A stretch of DNA of 8,747 nt from Alistipes sp. GTDB lineage: Bacteria > Bacteroidota > Bacteroidia > Bacteroidales > Rikenellaceae. A program made the translations under genes and the position numbers. The DNA is taken from assembly GCA_031285485.1 (NCBI GenBank), contig JAITWC010000025.1, positions 1 to 8,747 of the forward strand, read 5' to 3'. Positions within the stretch are counted from its first letter, which is position 1. The number at the start of each line of letters is the position of its first letter. Under the pieces are notes generated by a model. The model worked only from the letters and a program-made list of their open reading frames with translations, was not told the origin of the DNA and ran no database searches. Below, piece by piece: positions 1 to 7,700 of the stretch.

Positions 1-78
1 AACAAAATCAGAAGACACAAAGCTCTGAATAATATGACGATAGACGAGTTCTGGAACCTTAACAAAATATCGGCTTAA
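1..78 (+). CDS. IS3-family transposase, C-terminal end (partial)
   Basis: The window opens inside a reading frame that encodes about 25 residues, including NKIRRHKALNNMTIDEFW, and stops at TAA 76-78. An 'RRH-x-ALxxMTPxEF'-like tail is typical of the C-terminus of the IS3-family OrfB transposase (rve/DDE integrase domain). The catalytic residues lie upstream, outside the window. The stop codon sits inside the terminal inverted repeat (72-90), as often happens in compact insertion sequences. The protein would cut and join the element ends during transposition. Whether this copy is complete cannot be seen. A second copy begins at the right edge in the same orientation. Confidence 0.85.
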   Translation, partial: NKIRRHKALNNMTIDEFWNLNKISA

Positions 79-90
79 CTTTTTGTGCGG
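72..90 (+). repeat. Right terminal inverted repeat of the left IS3-family element
   Basis: The 19 bases at 72-90 are the exact reverse complement of 8650-8668 (CCGCACAAAAAGTTAAGCC), which lies just upstream of the second copy's orfA. This fixes the right end of the left element to about position 90. The bases flanking the two repeats differ (CGAAAG after 90; CTTAGC before 8650), so the outer boundary could shift by a base or two and no target duplication can be read. Confidence 0.85.
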
Positions 91-526
91 CGAAAGTTGG
101 GAAATCCAGTGTTGATGTACCCGACGGTGCAGGACGAAATAACCGGCGGGAGAACGCAGATCACGGGCAAGATGGCACCCGAAGAATTTCTGCTTATAAA
201 GGCGGCCATATCGGGCGGCGTGCTCGACTGCATGAGTTGGAGGCTCAGAACCACGCGTTGGTTGCTGAGAACTGGAAACTGCGGGATGCATTTGGGTTGC
301 CACCGAAAGAGGGTATCACACCGGAGGCGGCACAGGATCACCTTGTGTCGGAAGAATCTGCAAACCAGACCACCAAGATTTCGTCCGACCGCCTCGCCTT
401 GATCCGGCAAATGAAACAACAGCCGATCAAAATGATAGGGAGATCAACGAAATACTGACGACGCTCCCGCTTGTAAAGGCAAGTCACAAAAATCGCCCGG
501 AAATTTTGCTGATCCGAGCGATTTGA
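91..526 (+). pseudogene. Frameshifted remnant of an unrecognised protein
   Basis: Protein-like sequence can be followed only by changing frame twice. Frame 1 (about 91-235) reads through VQDEITGGRTQITGKMAPEE and IKAAISGGVLD. Frame 3 (about 237-385) continues with LEAQNHALVAENWKLRDAFG and EGITPEAAQDHLVSEESA. Frame 2 (about 389-526) reads DPANETTADQNDREINEILT and ends at TGA 524-526. Both switches fit loss of a single base, and no frame has a convincing start codon because the 5' end abuts the insertion sequence. The middle part has a short heptad-like, coiled-coil flavour (LEAQNHALVAENWKL). I do not recognise the family. A small phage or mobile-element accessory protein is possible but unproven. 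The last codons overlap the hairpin at 490-524, so the final part of frame 2 may not be real coding sequence. Confidence 0.5.
490..524 (-). terminator. Rho-independent terminator, reading leftward
   Basis: Read on the minus strand, the arms AAATCGCTCGGA and TCCGGGCGATTT form a 12-bp stem with one G-U wobble around an 11-nt loop, followed by a short U-run (TTTTTGTG). On the plus strand the wobble becomes a C-A mismatch, so the leftward reading is favoured. It lies about 310 bp beyond the prfB stop and could end the cysS-prfB transcript. It could equally be a leftover of the older locus, since it overlaps the end of the decayed gene at 91-526. Confidence 0.6.
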
Positions 527-685
527 TTACTTTTGTCGAAGTAACACTAGTTGTTTGAAAGCGTGAAAAACAGAGTGTCTCATAGCACTTTACGACTTAC
601 TTGTCCGTTGCCCGTCATCTTATTACGGTCTTTTATCAATCTTACAGTTAGTAATTTATCTCCTGACTACTTCAAAGGTAGTAAA

Positions 686-829
686 AGCCCGCGAGAAAAC
701 GGCAAAATGCGGATGAATAAAGCCAAGTTCCGGCAGATGCGTCACGAGATCGTCTTCGCCCGCGAGTGCGGCGCCGACGGGGTTGTGTTCGGCCTGCCCG
801 CACCGGAGGGCGACATCGCGCCGCTCGTT
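686..829 (+). pseudogene. cutC: Remnant of a cutC-type gene (CutC/PF03932), internal fragment
   Basis: The frame through 686-829 encodes KAKFRQMRHEIVFARE followed by CGADGVVFGLPAPEGDI. This aligns by eye to the CutC core, where E. coli has a GDFCYSDGEF segment, a helix, then a strand and a GxxxxDGxVD turn. Bacteroidetes homologues carry an even closer 'GADGVVFG.LTPDG.ID' block. Only about 45 of the roughly 210-250 residues of the TIM-barrel remain. No N-terminal 'E.C..S...A..A...GADR.EL' block is found upstream, and the frame runs at its 3' end straight into the antisense of prfB. CutC was first described in copper homeostasis, but its biochemical role is unsettled. The fragment cannot fold into the barrel and is taken as a decayed gene that was once convergent with prfB. 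The AT-rich stretch at about 527-685 before it holds nothing I can assign. Confidence 0.65.
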
Positions 830-835
830 AATCCG

Positions 836-1927
836 TTACTCCTCGCTGCCGAACTCCATCAGATAGGCTTTGATGAAGCCGTCGATCTTGCCATCGAGCA
901 CGGCATCGGGGTTGGAGGTCTGATATCCGGTACGGTGGTCTTTCACGCGGCGGTCATCCAGCACATACGACCGTATCTGCGAACCCCACTCGATCTTTTT
1001 TTTCTGTTTTTCGAGGGCGTTGCGCGCCTCCTGCTGTTTTTCGAGTTCGCGCTGGTATAGTTTCGAGCGGAGGATCCTCATCGCGTTCTCGCGGTTGTTG
1101 AGCTGCGAGCGCGTTTCGCTGTTCTCGATCACGATCCCCGACGGGATGTGCTTGAGGCGGACCGCCGTTTCGACCTTATTGACGTTCTGCCCGCCCGCGC
1201 CGCTGCTTCGCATGGTGTCCCATTCGAGGTCGGCGGGGTTGATGGTGATCTCGATCGTGTCGTCGACGGCGGGCGACACGAAAACGCTGGCGAAGGAGGT
1301 CTGCCGCTTGTTCTGGGCGTTGAACGGGGAGGGACGCACGAGCCGGTGCACACCGTTCTCGCTCTTGAGGAAGCCGTAGGCGAAGTCGCCCTCGAACTCA
1401 AGGGTCACCGACTTCACGCCCGCCTCGTCGCCTTCGAGGAAGTCGAGCGTCTTGATCCTGTAACCGCCCGTTTCGCCCCACCTGAGATACATCCGGTGGA
1501 GCATGCCCGCCCAGTCGAGCGCCTCGGTGCCCCCGGCCCCGGCGTTGATGTCCATTATCGCACCCAGCTTGTCCTCCTTGCCCTGGAGCATGTTGCGCAT
1601 CTCAAGGTCTTCGATCGCTTGCAGTGTGCGGGCGTACTGTTGGTCGAGTTCTTCCTCGGTCGCGGCGGCCTCTTTCACGAAATCGGGCATCAGCGCGAGG
1701 TCGTCGTTGAGCGCGGCGGCCGCGTCGTAGGCCGTGACCCAGCTTTTGGTCTGCGCGGCGGCGCGCATCTGTTTCTCGGCCTCCTCGGGGTTGTCCCAAA
1801 AACCGGGCGCGAGGCTCCTGGCCTCCTCTTCCCTGAGTCGCTCGCGCCTTTCGTCGACGGCGATATGCCGCGCCAGTGCCTCCAGCCTTCCGGCGAGTTC
1901 CTTTATCTGTTCTGTCGTGGTTGCCAT
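836..1927 (-). CDS. prfB: Peptide chain release factor 2 (RF2)
   Basis: The protein has 363 residues, normal for RF2. It recognises UGA and UAA stop codons in the ribosomal A site and triggers peptidyl-tRNA hydrolysis. Residues 1-110 form the helical domain 1. The stop-codon recognition motif SPF is at 200-202 (RLVRPSPFNAQNKRQTSF), and the catalytic GGQ is at 245-247 in SSGAGGQNVNKVETAVR. The C-terminal block WGSQIRSYVLDD is intact. The residue four before the motif's first Gly is Ser, whereas E. coli K-12 carries its unusual Thr there. ATG at 1927 is 7 bp after the cysS stop, which indicates co-transcription, probably with translational coupling. The gene is one continuous frame: the in-frame UGA and +1 frameshift found near codon 26 in many bacterial prfB genes are absent, and the codons there read CAT ATC GCC GTC GAC. 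The 3' end abuts a cutC remnant. Confidence 0.97.
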   Translation of the reverse strand: MATTTEQIKELAGRLEALARHIAVDERRERLREEEARSLAPGFWDNPEEAEKQMRAAAQTKSWVTAYDAAAALNDDLALMPDFVKEAAATEEELDQQYARTLQAIEDLEMRNMLQGKEDKLGAIMDINAGAGGTEALDWAGMLHRMYLRWGETGGYRIKTLDFLEGDEAGVKSVTLEFEGDFAYGFLKSENGVHRLVRPSPFNAQNKRQTSFASVFVSPAVDDTIEITINPADLEWDTMRSSGAGGQNVNKVETAVRLKHIPSGIVIENSETRSQLNNRENAMRILRSKLYQRELEKQQEARNALEKQKKKIEWGSQIRSYVLDDRRVKDHRTGYQTSNPDAVLDGKIDGFIKAYLMEFGSEE

Positions 1928-1934
1928 AATCTTC

Positions 1935-3410
1935 TTATTCCGTCTCCCATTCGGAGATCCCGTCCTTGCGGTCTTTAACTTTGATGCCGGCGGCGGCCAA
2001 CCCGTCGCGGATACGGTCGCTCAGTGCCCAGTTCCTGTCGGCCTTAGCCTCGGCGCGCAGTTCGAGCACCATCGCCATGACCGCGGCCAGCCGGTCGTTC
2101 GCCCCGTCCGGCCCGGCGGCCTCCGTCCCGACGCCGAGGCCGAGGATGTCGAAGACCCAGCGGCGGAACGTCGCCCGCAGGCGTTCGAGGTCGGGGGCGG
2201 ATATCGCCGTCGTTCCGTCGTGCAGGGCGTTGACGACCCGCACCCAGTCGAAGAGGGCGGCGATGGCGAGCGGCGACGAGAGGTCGTCGTCCATCGCGGC
2301 GGCGAGGCGCGTTTCGAGTTCCCCGGCGTCGATCGGCCCCGCGCCGGGGGCAGGCGCTATCCGGTCGAGCGTCTCCACGGCCTTCATCAGCCGCTCCAGT
2401 CCCTTTCCGGCCGCCTGCAACGCCTCGTCGGAGAAATCCAGAGTGGAGCGGTAGTGCGCCTGGAGCATGAAAAAGCGGACCGTCATCGGGGAGTAGGCCC
2501 GCGACAGGAGGGGGTGCGCCCCCGCGAATATCTGTTCGAGCGTGATGGCGTTGCCGAGCGACTTTCCCATCTTCTGCCCGCCCACGGTCACCATGTTGTT
2601 GTGCATCCAGTAGCGGGCGGAGGTGTGTCCGCACGCGGCGACTCCCTGCGCGATCTCGGCCTCGTGGTGGGGGAACACGAGGTCCATTCCCCCGCCGTGG
2701 ATGTCGAACCGTTCGCCGAGGTATTTGGCGCCCATGGCCGAGCACTCGGCGTGCCACCCGGGAAAACCGTCGCTCCACGGCGAGGGCCAGCGCATGATGT
2801 GTCCGGGGGCGGCGCGTTTCCACAGGGCGAAGTCGTGGGGCGAACGCTTGTCGCCCCCTCCGTCGAGGCTGCGCGACCCGGCGTTCATTTCGTCGGTCGA
2901 GCGGCCCGACAGCCGGCCGTAGGGGTGGTCGCGGGCGTATTTTTCGACGTCGAAGTAGACCGATCCGTTGGAGAGGTAGCCATATCCGGCGGCCACGATG
3001 CGCCGCACCAGCTCGATCTGCTCGATGATGTGGCCCGAGGCGGTGGGCTCTATGGAGGGGGGGAGCACGCCGAGGGCGCGCATGGCGTCGTGGTAGCGCC
3101 GGGTGTACATTTGGGCGATCTCCATCGGTTCGAGCCGTTCGAGGCGCGCCTTCCGCGCGATCTTGTCCTCGCCTTCGTCGGCGTCGTTTTCGAGGTGGCC
3201 CACGTCGGTGATGTTGCGCACGTAGCGCACGCGGTACCCGAGCGAGCCGAGGTAGCGGAACGCCAGGTCGAAAGTGACCGCCGACCGGGCGTGGCCCAGG
3301 TGGGGTTCGCCGTAGACCGTCGGGCCGCAGACGTACATCCCGACGTGGCCGGCGACGAGCGGCTCGAACACCTCTTTCGAGCGCGACATTGTGTTATATA
3401 TCGTAAGCAT
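1935..3410 (-). CDS. cysS: Cysteinyl-tRNA synthetase
   Basis: This 491-residue class I aminoacyl-tRNA synthetase charges tRNA-Cys in the cytoplasm. The HIGH-type motif is HLGH at 37-40 and the KMSKS-type motif is KMGKS at 280-284. The expected zinc ligands are present: C28 (MYVCGPTVYG), C223 (GWHAECSAMG), and H248 with E252 (FPHHEAE). The C-terminal DALR-type helical and anticodon-binding region runs from about 315 to the end, closing with the ADRNWALSDRIRDGL block. The start at 3410 gives MLTIYNTMSRSKEVFEPL, which matches Bacteroidetes CysS N-termini. The frame stays open upstream to 3929, but that extension is a translation of the 42-bp repeat array and is rejected. A second Met is at codon 8. 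The gene is the first of a cysS-prfB pair and is divergent from the DUF6261 gene. A TAnnTTTG site lies only 4 bp before the ATG, implying a leaderless or near-leaderless message. Confidence 0.96.
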   Translation of the reverse strand: MLTIYNTMSRSKEVFEPLVAGHVGMYVCGPTVYGEPHLGHARSAVTFDLAFRYLGSLGYRVRYVRNITDVGHLENDADEGEDKIARKARLERLEPMEIAQMYTRRYHDAMRALGVLPPSIEPTASGHIIEQIELVRRIVAAGYGYLSNGSVYFDVEKYARDHPYGRLSGRSTDEMNAGSRSLDGGGDKRSPHDFALWKRAAPGHIMRWPSPWSDGFPGWHAECSAMGAKYLGERFDIHGGGMDLVFPHHEAEIAQGVAACGHTSARYWMHNNMVTVGGQKMGKSLGNAITLEQIFAGAHPLLSRAYSPMTVRFFMLQAHYRSTLDFSDEALQAAGKGLERLMKAVETLDRIAPAPGAGPIDAGELETRLAAAMDDDLSSPLAIAALFDWVRVVNALHDGTTAISAPDLERLRATFRRWVFDILGLGVGTEAAGPDGANDRLAAVMAMVLELRAEAKADRNWALSDRIRDGLAAAGIKVKDRKDGISEWETE

Positions 3411-3414
3411 GGGG

Positions 3415-3422
3415 CAAAAGTA
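3415..3422 (-). promoter_or_regulatory. Candidate Bacteroidetes -7 promoter element for cysS-prfB
   Basis: The minus strand reads TACTTTTG, an exact match to the Bacteroidetes sigma-ABfr -7 consensus TAnnTTTG, and ends 4 bp before the cysS ATG. No clear -33 TTTG is seen; the T-rich ATTTTCC about 20 bases upstream is the only candidate. If it is real, transcription would begin at or within a few bases of the start codon. The close fit and position support it, but an 8-mer of this looseness can occur by chance. Confidence 0.45.
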
Positions 3423-3443
3423 TGTTTTTTTCGGAAAATTTCC

Positions 3444-3451
3444 TATCTTCG
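3444..3451 (+). promoter_or_regulatory. Candidate -7 promoter element for the DUF6261-DUF2723 pair
   Basis: TATCTTCG matches TAnnTTTG with one change and follows a T-tract (3424-3431) that could serve as the -33 region at suitable spacing. It faces away from the cysS promoter site 21 bp to its left. Between them sits an odd palindrome, GGAAAATTTCC at 3433-3443, which would overlap the upstream element of both. A transcript from here would carry a leader of about 415 nt, including the whole 42-bp repeat array, before the start at 3871. No better promoter was seen closer to the gene. Confidence 0.4.
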
Positions 3452-3600
3452 CCCCCTGAAAGCACACGTGGCGGGTGGCGGCGGAAATATCCTCGGAGTT
3501 GGGGCGGTTCATACTTTGCAGGGGACCCCGCGCCGCCCGCATTTTTTGAAAAAACCGTGTTGCGGGAGAGAAAACGGGCGGGCCGGCGGCCACGGAGCGG

Positions 3601-3852
3601 GTGGCGGAAACTCCCGAAACCACTTCCGAGCCCTCGAAACGGGTAGCGGGACTTCCCGAAAGCGCTTTCAAGGTCTCGAAGCAGGTAGCGGAAACTTCCG
3701 AAAGCATTTCCAAGGCCTCGAAACCGGCAGCGGAACTTCCCGAAAGCACTTCCAAGGCCTCGAAGCGGGTAGCGGAACTTCCCGAAACCGTTTTTGACGC
3801 CTCCGACCCGGCGGCGGGAACTCCCGCAGCCGCCAAAACGACAACCGAACAA
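3601..3852. repeat. 42-bp tandem repeat (minisatellite), five units plus one degenerate
   Basis: Units start at 3601, 3643, 3685, 3727 and 3769, with a diverged sixth at 3811. Each is 42 bp, built on a (G)TAGCGGAACTTCCCGAAAGC half followed by an (A)CTTCCAAGGCCTCGAAGCGG half. Units 3 and 4 agree at about 35 of 42 positions. As 42 is a multiple of three and the unit lacks stop codons, several frames on both strands stay open and give periodic peptides, for example VAELPESTSKASKR per unit on the plus strand. Small dyads occur in the units (GGAACTTCC; a perfect GAAAGCGCTTTC in unit 2). The array fills much of the 460-bp gap between divergent cysS and the DUF6261 gene. The rest of that gap (about 3452-3600) is GC-rich with no gene I can support. 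Confidence 0.85.
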
Positions 3853-3870
3853 CTAAAAAACATAACCGAC

Positions 3871-4701
3871 ATGAAGATCAAGAACATAGACCTGACCCGC
3901 AGCCGCAACCACGAACACTTCCAGTTCATTCAGTTCGTGCTGGAGCTGGCGGAGGAGACCGGCGCGGCCGCGCTCAAGGTGGAAAAACCCCTCGCCGCCC
4001 TCGCCGCGGCCCACGCCCGCGAAGACGAAGCTCTCAAAAAGATCGTCAAGAGCGCCCTCACCGCCGAGATCAACGACGCCGACGCCGCGCGCGACGCCAT
4101 CTTCCGCGGACTGGTGAACACCGTGAAGGCCGACCTCACCCACTTCGGCGAGGCGCACCGCAAGGCCGCCACACGCCTTGAGATCGTGCTCGACACATAC
4201 GGCAACGCCGCCGCCATGTCGCACATGGAGGAGACCTCGGCCATCTACAACCTGCTGGTGGAGCTCACCACCCGCCACACCGAAGACTGCGAGACGCTGG
4301 GCCTGATGCAGTGGATCGCCGAGCTCGACAAACGCAACGTCGCGGTCGAGAAGCTGCTCGCCGGCCGCGCCAACGAAGGGGCCGAACGCACCCAGCTGGT
4401 GCTGAAGGCCGTGCGCGCCGAGGTGGACGACGCCTACCGCGCCCTCGCCGAGGCCGTGGACGCCCTCGCGAAGGTCGACTCGCTCACGGGCGGCGCCGCG
4501 GCGGCCCTCTACGCCGACTTCACACGCCGTCTCAACGAACGCATCGACATGGTGAACGACGCCCTCGCCATCCGCCGGGGAATGGCCGCCGCCGAGAAAG
4601 CCGAAGAGGAAAAGAAGGAGGCCGCCGCCGCCGGCATGGGCGTGGAGGAGTGGCGCGCGATCAAAAAGGCCGGGGCCGGGGCCGCCAAATCGGGGAGGTA
4701 A
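3871..4701 (+). CDS. DUF6261 family protein
   Basis: The protein has 276 residues, is almost entirely helical and has no signal peptide or membrane segment, so it is probably cytoplasmic. The N-terminus MKIKNIDLTRSRNHEHFQF and the later blocks EDEALKKIVKSALT, DAARDAIFRGL, HFGEAHRKAATRLE, EETSAIYNLL and LNERIDMVNDALAIRRG fit the Bacteroidetes family DUF6261 as I remember it. Its function is unknown. The C-terminal tail from about residue 232 is rich in Ala, Glu and Lys and looks like a disordered or coiled appendix. ATG 3871 was chosen because it follows an A-rich leader typical of Bacteroidetes start sites and begins the conserved part. The frame is open back to a GTG at 3601 through the 42-bp repeats, which would add 90 low-complexity residues. 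It is followed after 30 bp by the DUF2723 gene, so the two are probably co-transcribed. Confidence 0.85.
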   Translation: MKIKNIDLTRSRNHEHFQFIQFVLELAEETGAAALKVEKPLAALAAAHAREDEALKKIVKSALTAEINDADAARDAIFRGLVNTVKADLTHFGEAHRKAATRLEIVLDTYGNAAAMSHMEETSAIYNLLVELTTRHTEDCETLGLMQWIAELDKRNVAVEKLLAGRANEGAERTQLVLKAVRAEVDDAYRALAEAVDALAKVDSLTGGAAAALYADFTRRLNERIDMVNDALAIRRGMAAAEKAEEEKKEAAAAGMGVEEWRAIKKAGAGAAKSGR

Positions 4702-4731
4702 GACGCCGCCGCCGACAAAATCGAACAGGGA

Positions 4732-7700
4732 ATGACGGGTTTCAAAAAATACAACGACCTCGCGGGCTGGATCGTGTTCGCGGTCTCGCTCGCGGTCTAC
4801 GCCGCCACCGCCGCGCCCGCCGCCGACTGGTGGGACTGCATGGAGTTCACCGCCACCTCCCACAAGCTGGAGGTCGGACATCCCCCGGGCGCGCCGCTCT
4901 TCATGATGGTGATGCGCCTCTTCACGATGCTCTCCCTGGGCAACGCGGAGTGGGCCGGTTTCGCCGCCAACATGGGGTCGTGCGTGGCGAGCGCGCTGTG
5001 CATCCTGTTCATGTTCTGGACCATCACCCGTCTGGCGCGCAAAATGTACGCCCCGGACGCCGACGGCAAAGGGGCGGAGTTCGACCCGGCCGACATGACG
5101 CACGTGTGGACGGTCATCGGCGCCGGCGCCGTCGGGTCGCTGGCCTACGCCTTTACCGACACGTTCTGGTTCTCGGCCGTCGAGAGCGAGGTCTACGCAA
5201 TGTCGTCGATGTTCACCGCCCTCGTGGTGTGGCTCATGATGCGGTGGGAAGAGGTGGCCGACGAGCCGCACTCCAACCGGTGGCTGATACTGATCGCCTA
5301 CATGATGGGCCTCTCGATCGGGGTACACATCCTCAACCTGCTCACCATCCCGGCCCTCGTGTTCGTGTGGTACTTCCGCAAGGGAGGGACGGTCACCGCC
5401 AGGGGCGTCGCGCTGGCGCTGGCCGCCGCGGGAGGCATCGTGCTGGCGGTCTACAAGATGATAATGCCGTGGACGGTGAACGTCGGGGCGTGGCTCGACC
5501 GCGTTTTCGTCAACTCGCTGGGCCTGCCCGTCAACAGCGGCATGGTGGCGTGGGTGCTGGCGCTGTTCGCCCTCGTCGCGCTCGGAGTGTGGTACACCCA
5601 CCGGAGCGGCAGGGTGCTGTGGAACACCGTGCTGCTGTGCGTGGGGGTGATCATGGTGGGGTACAGCTCCTACGCCAGCGTGGTGATACGGTCGAGCGTC
5701 AACCCGCCCATGAACTCAAACCGGCCCGACAACCCGTACGCCCTGCTCAGCCTGATGGGACGCGAACAGTACGGCACCGACGCCTTCATGCTCCACGGCC
5801 CCTCGTACAGCTCGCCACCCGACGGATACAAATACTCCGACCGGTGGTACCTCGGCGAGGACGGAAAGTACCAAAGCCGCAGAACGCTCTCCGACTACAC
5901 CTACTTCCCCGGCACCGAAACCCTCTTCCCCCGGATGTTCGACTACAACTCCGCGGCGGGCTACGAAAACTGGATGGGCGAGGTGCGGACGCGTACCGTC
6001 AGGGTGCCCGGATACAGCGAGACTTTCGAGGTGCCCACGTTCGGCGAACACGTGCGCTACTTCTTCACCTACCAGCTCAACTTCATGTACTGGCGCTACT
6101 TCATGTGGAACTTCGTGGGGCGGCAGGACGACATCCAGGGGCGCGGCGACCTGGTCCACGGCAACTGGCTGAGCGGCGTCGGCCCCGTCGACGCCCTCTA
6201 CCTCGGCCCGCAGGACGGACTCCCCGGGGAGGTGGAGCGCAATCCCGGGCGCAACACGTTCTTCTTCCTGCCCTTCCTGCTCGGACTCCTCGGACTCATC
6301 GCGCAGCTGAGCCGCGACAGGCGCGGATTCACCATCGTCGTGTGGCTGTTCGTGATGATGGGCCTCGCGCTGGTGGTCTACTTCAACATCAAGCCGGGCG
6401 CACCCCGCGAACGCGACTACATCTACGCCGGATCGTTCTACGCGTTCTCCATATGGATAGGGCTCGGCGTACTCTGGATACAGGAACTGGTCGCGGGACT
6501 GTTCGGCGGCAAACTGCGCGGGCACCGGGCGTCGGCAGCCGTCGCCACGGCGGTGTGCGCTTTGGTTCCGGGCCTTTTGATCGCCCAAGGTTGGGACGAC
6601 CACGACCGCAGCGGGCGTGCGATAGGCCACGACCTCGGTTACAACGAGCTCGTGTCGACCCTGCCCAACTCCATCATAATGAACTTCGGCGACAACGATA
6701 CCTTCCCCCTGTGGTACAATCAGGAGGTGGAGAACCTGAGGCCCGACGTTCGGATAATGAACATGAGCTACATAGGCGCCGACTGGTACATCGAGCAGAT
6801 GCGCCACGCCTACAACGAATCGGCCCCGGTGCCGCTCACAATCCCGCTCGAAACCTACCGCGACAACCCCATCATCGAGGTCGACGCCGTGATCGACGGC
6901 GCGCGGCCCCTGAAGTCCGTGATGGACTTCGTGGCAAGCAGCGACCCGGCCTCCAAAAAGGCCCCGATGTACGAGGATCAGAGGCCGGCGGACTTCATCC
7001 CCACCAAAACGCTCACCATTCCCGTCAACAAGGCCAACGCCCTCGCCGCGGGAATAGTGCGCCCCGAGGACGCCCACCTGATGGTCGACTCGATCGAGTT
7101 CACCCTGCCGAAAGGTTCCGTCGACGGCCCGCAACTCGTGCTGCTCGACATGCTCTCGAACTTCGACTGGCGTCGCCCGATCTACTCCACCTACCCGCAG
7201 CTCTTCATCGACGTGGGCCTCGGCGACTGGCTCCAGACCGACGGCTGGGCCTACCGGCTCGTGCCGATCCGCACGCCTTACGCCGCCACCGACTGGGGCT
7301 ACGGACGCATCGACGCCGAGCGAACATACGACCTGCTGATGAACGAGTACAGGTACGGCAACGCCAAAGACCCGCGCGTCCGCATCGACTACAACTCTGT
7401 GGTGAACCTCCAGTTCGTGCGTGCCTTCCCGGCATTCGTGCGCCTGGCCAACAGGTTCATCGACGGGGACGACCGTGCCAGCGCCGCCCTAACCGTCGAC
7501 AGCGCCGATGTCGAACTCCCCGCCACCGACGGACGCCGCCGCGCCGTCGAGGTGCTCGATCGCGCCCTTGAGGAGTATCCCCTCACCAAGTTCGACTACG
7601 ACTTCGGCAGCCACTACCCGATGATCGACGCCTACTACGCCGCCGGAGCCGTCGACCGTGCCGACGTGCTGTTGGAGGACTACGCCAACACACTCCAGGA

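Noticed and set aside
75..419. 114-codon minus-strand open frame across the IS end and left remnant
   Set aside because: It crosses the IS boundary and shows no family features. The plus-strand frames look more protein-like.
836..1060. Continuation of the cutC-like plus-strand frame to 1060
   Set aside because: After about 829 the frame is the complement of the prfB 3' end. CutC similarity stops there.
1734..3797. 687-codon plus-strand open frame opposite cysS and prfB
   Set aside because: It is antisense to two clearly identified genes. Very high third-position GC keeps the opposite strand free of stops. The product is Gly/Val/His/Arg-rich with no domain.
3601..3852. CRISPR array
   Set aside because: The units are contiguous and degenerate with no unique spacers, and no cas gene is present. 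It is a minisatellite.
3601..3870. GTG 3601 start giving a 366-residue DUF6261 protein
   Set aside because: The GGAG before it is too close to the GTG, and the extension is repeat sequence. ATG 3871 has an A-rich leader and begins the conserved domain. It is kept only as a hypothesis in the findings.
3411..3929. N-terminal extension of CysS up to 3929
   Set aside because: The extension translates the 42-bp repeats and the divergent promoter region. Family N-termini match the start at 3410.
3853..5601. Long minus-strand open frame (582 codons), and a similar one at 5716-7134
   Set aside because: Both are antisense to supported genes and rich in His/Arg/Val/Gly, as expected of a complement shadow. 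No motifs or start context support them.
4311..7571. 1086-codon plus-strand open frame overlapping the DUF6261 and DUF2723 genes in another frame
   Set aside because: The translation is an Arg/Pro/Gly-rich low-complexity shadow caused by GC-biased codons. The true frames carry recognisable family motifs.
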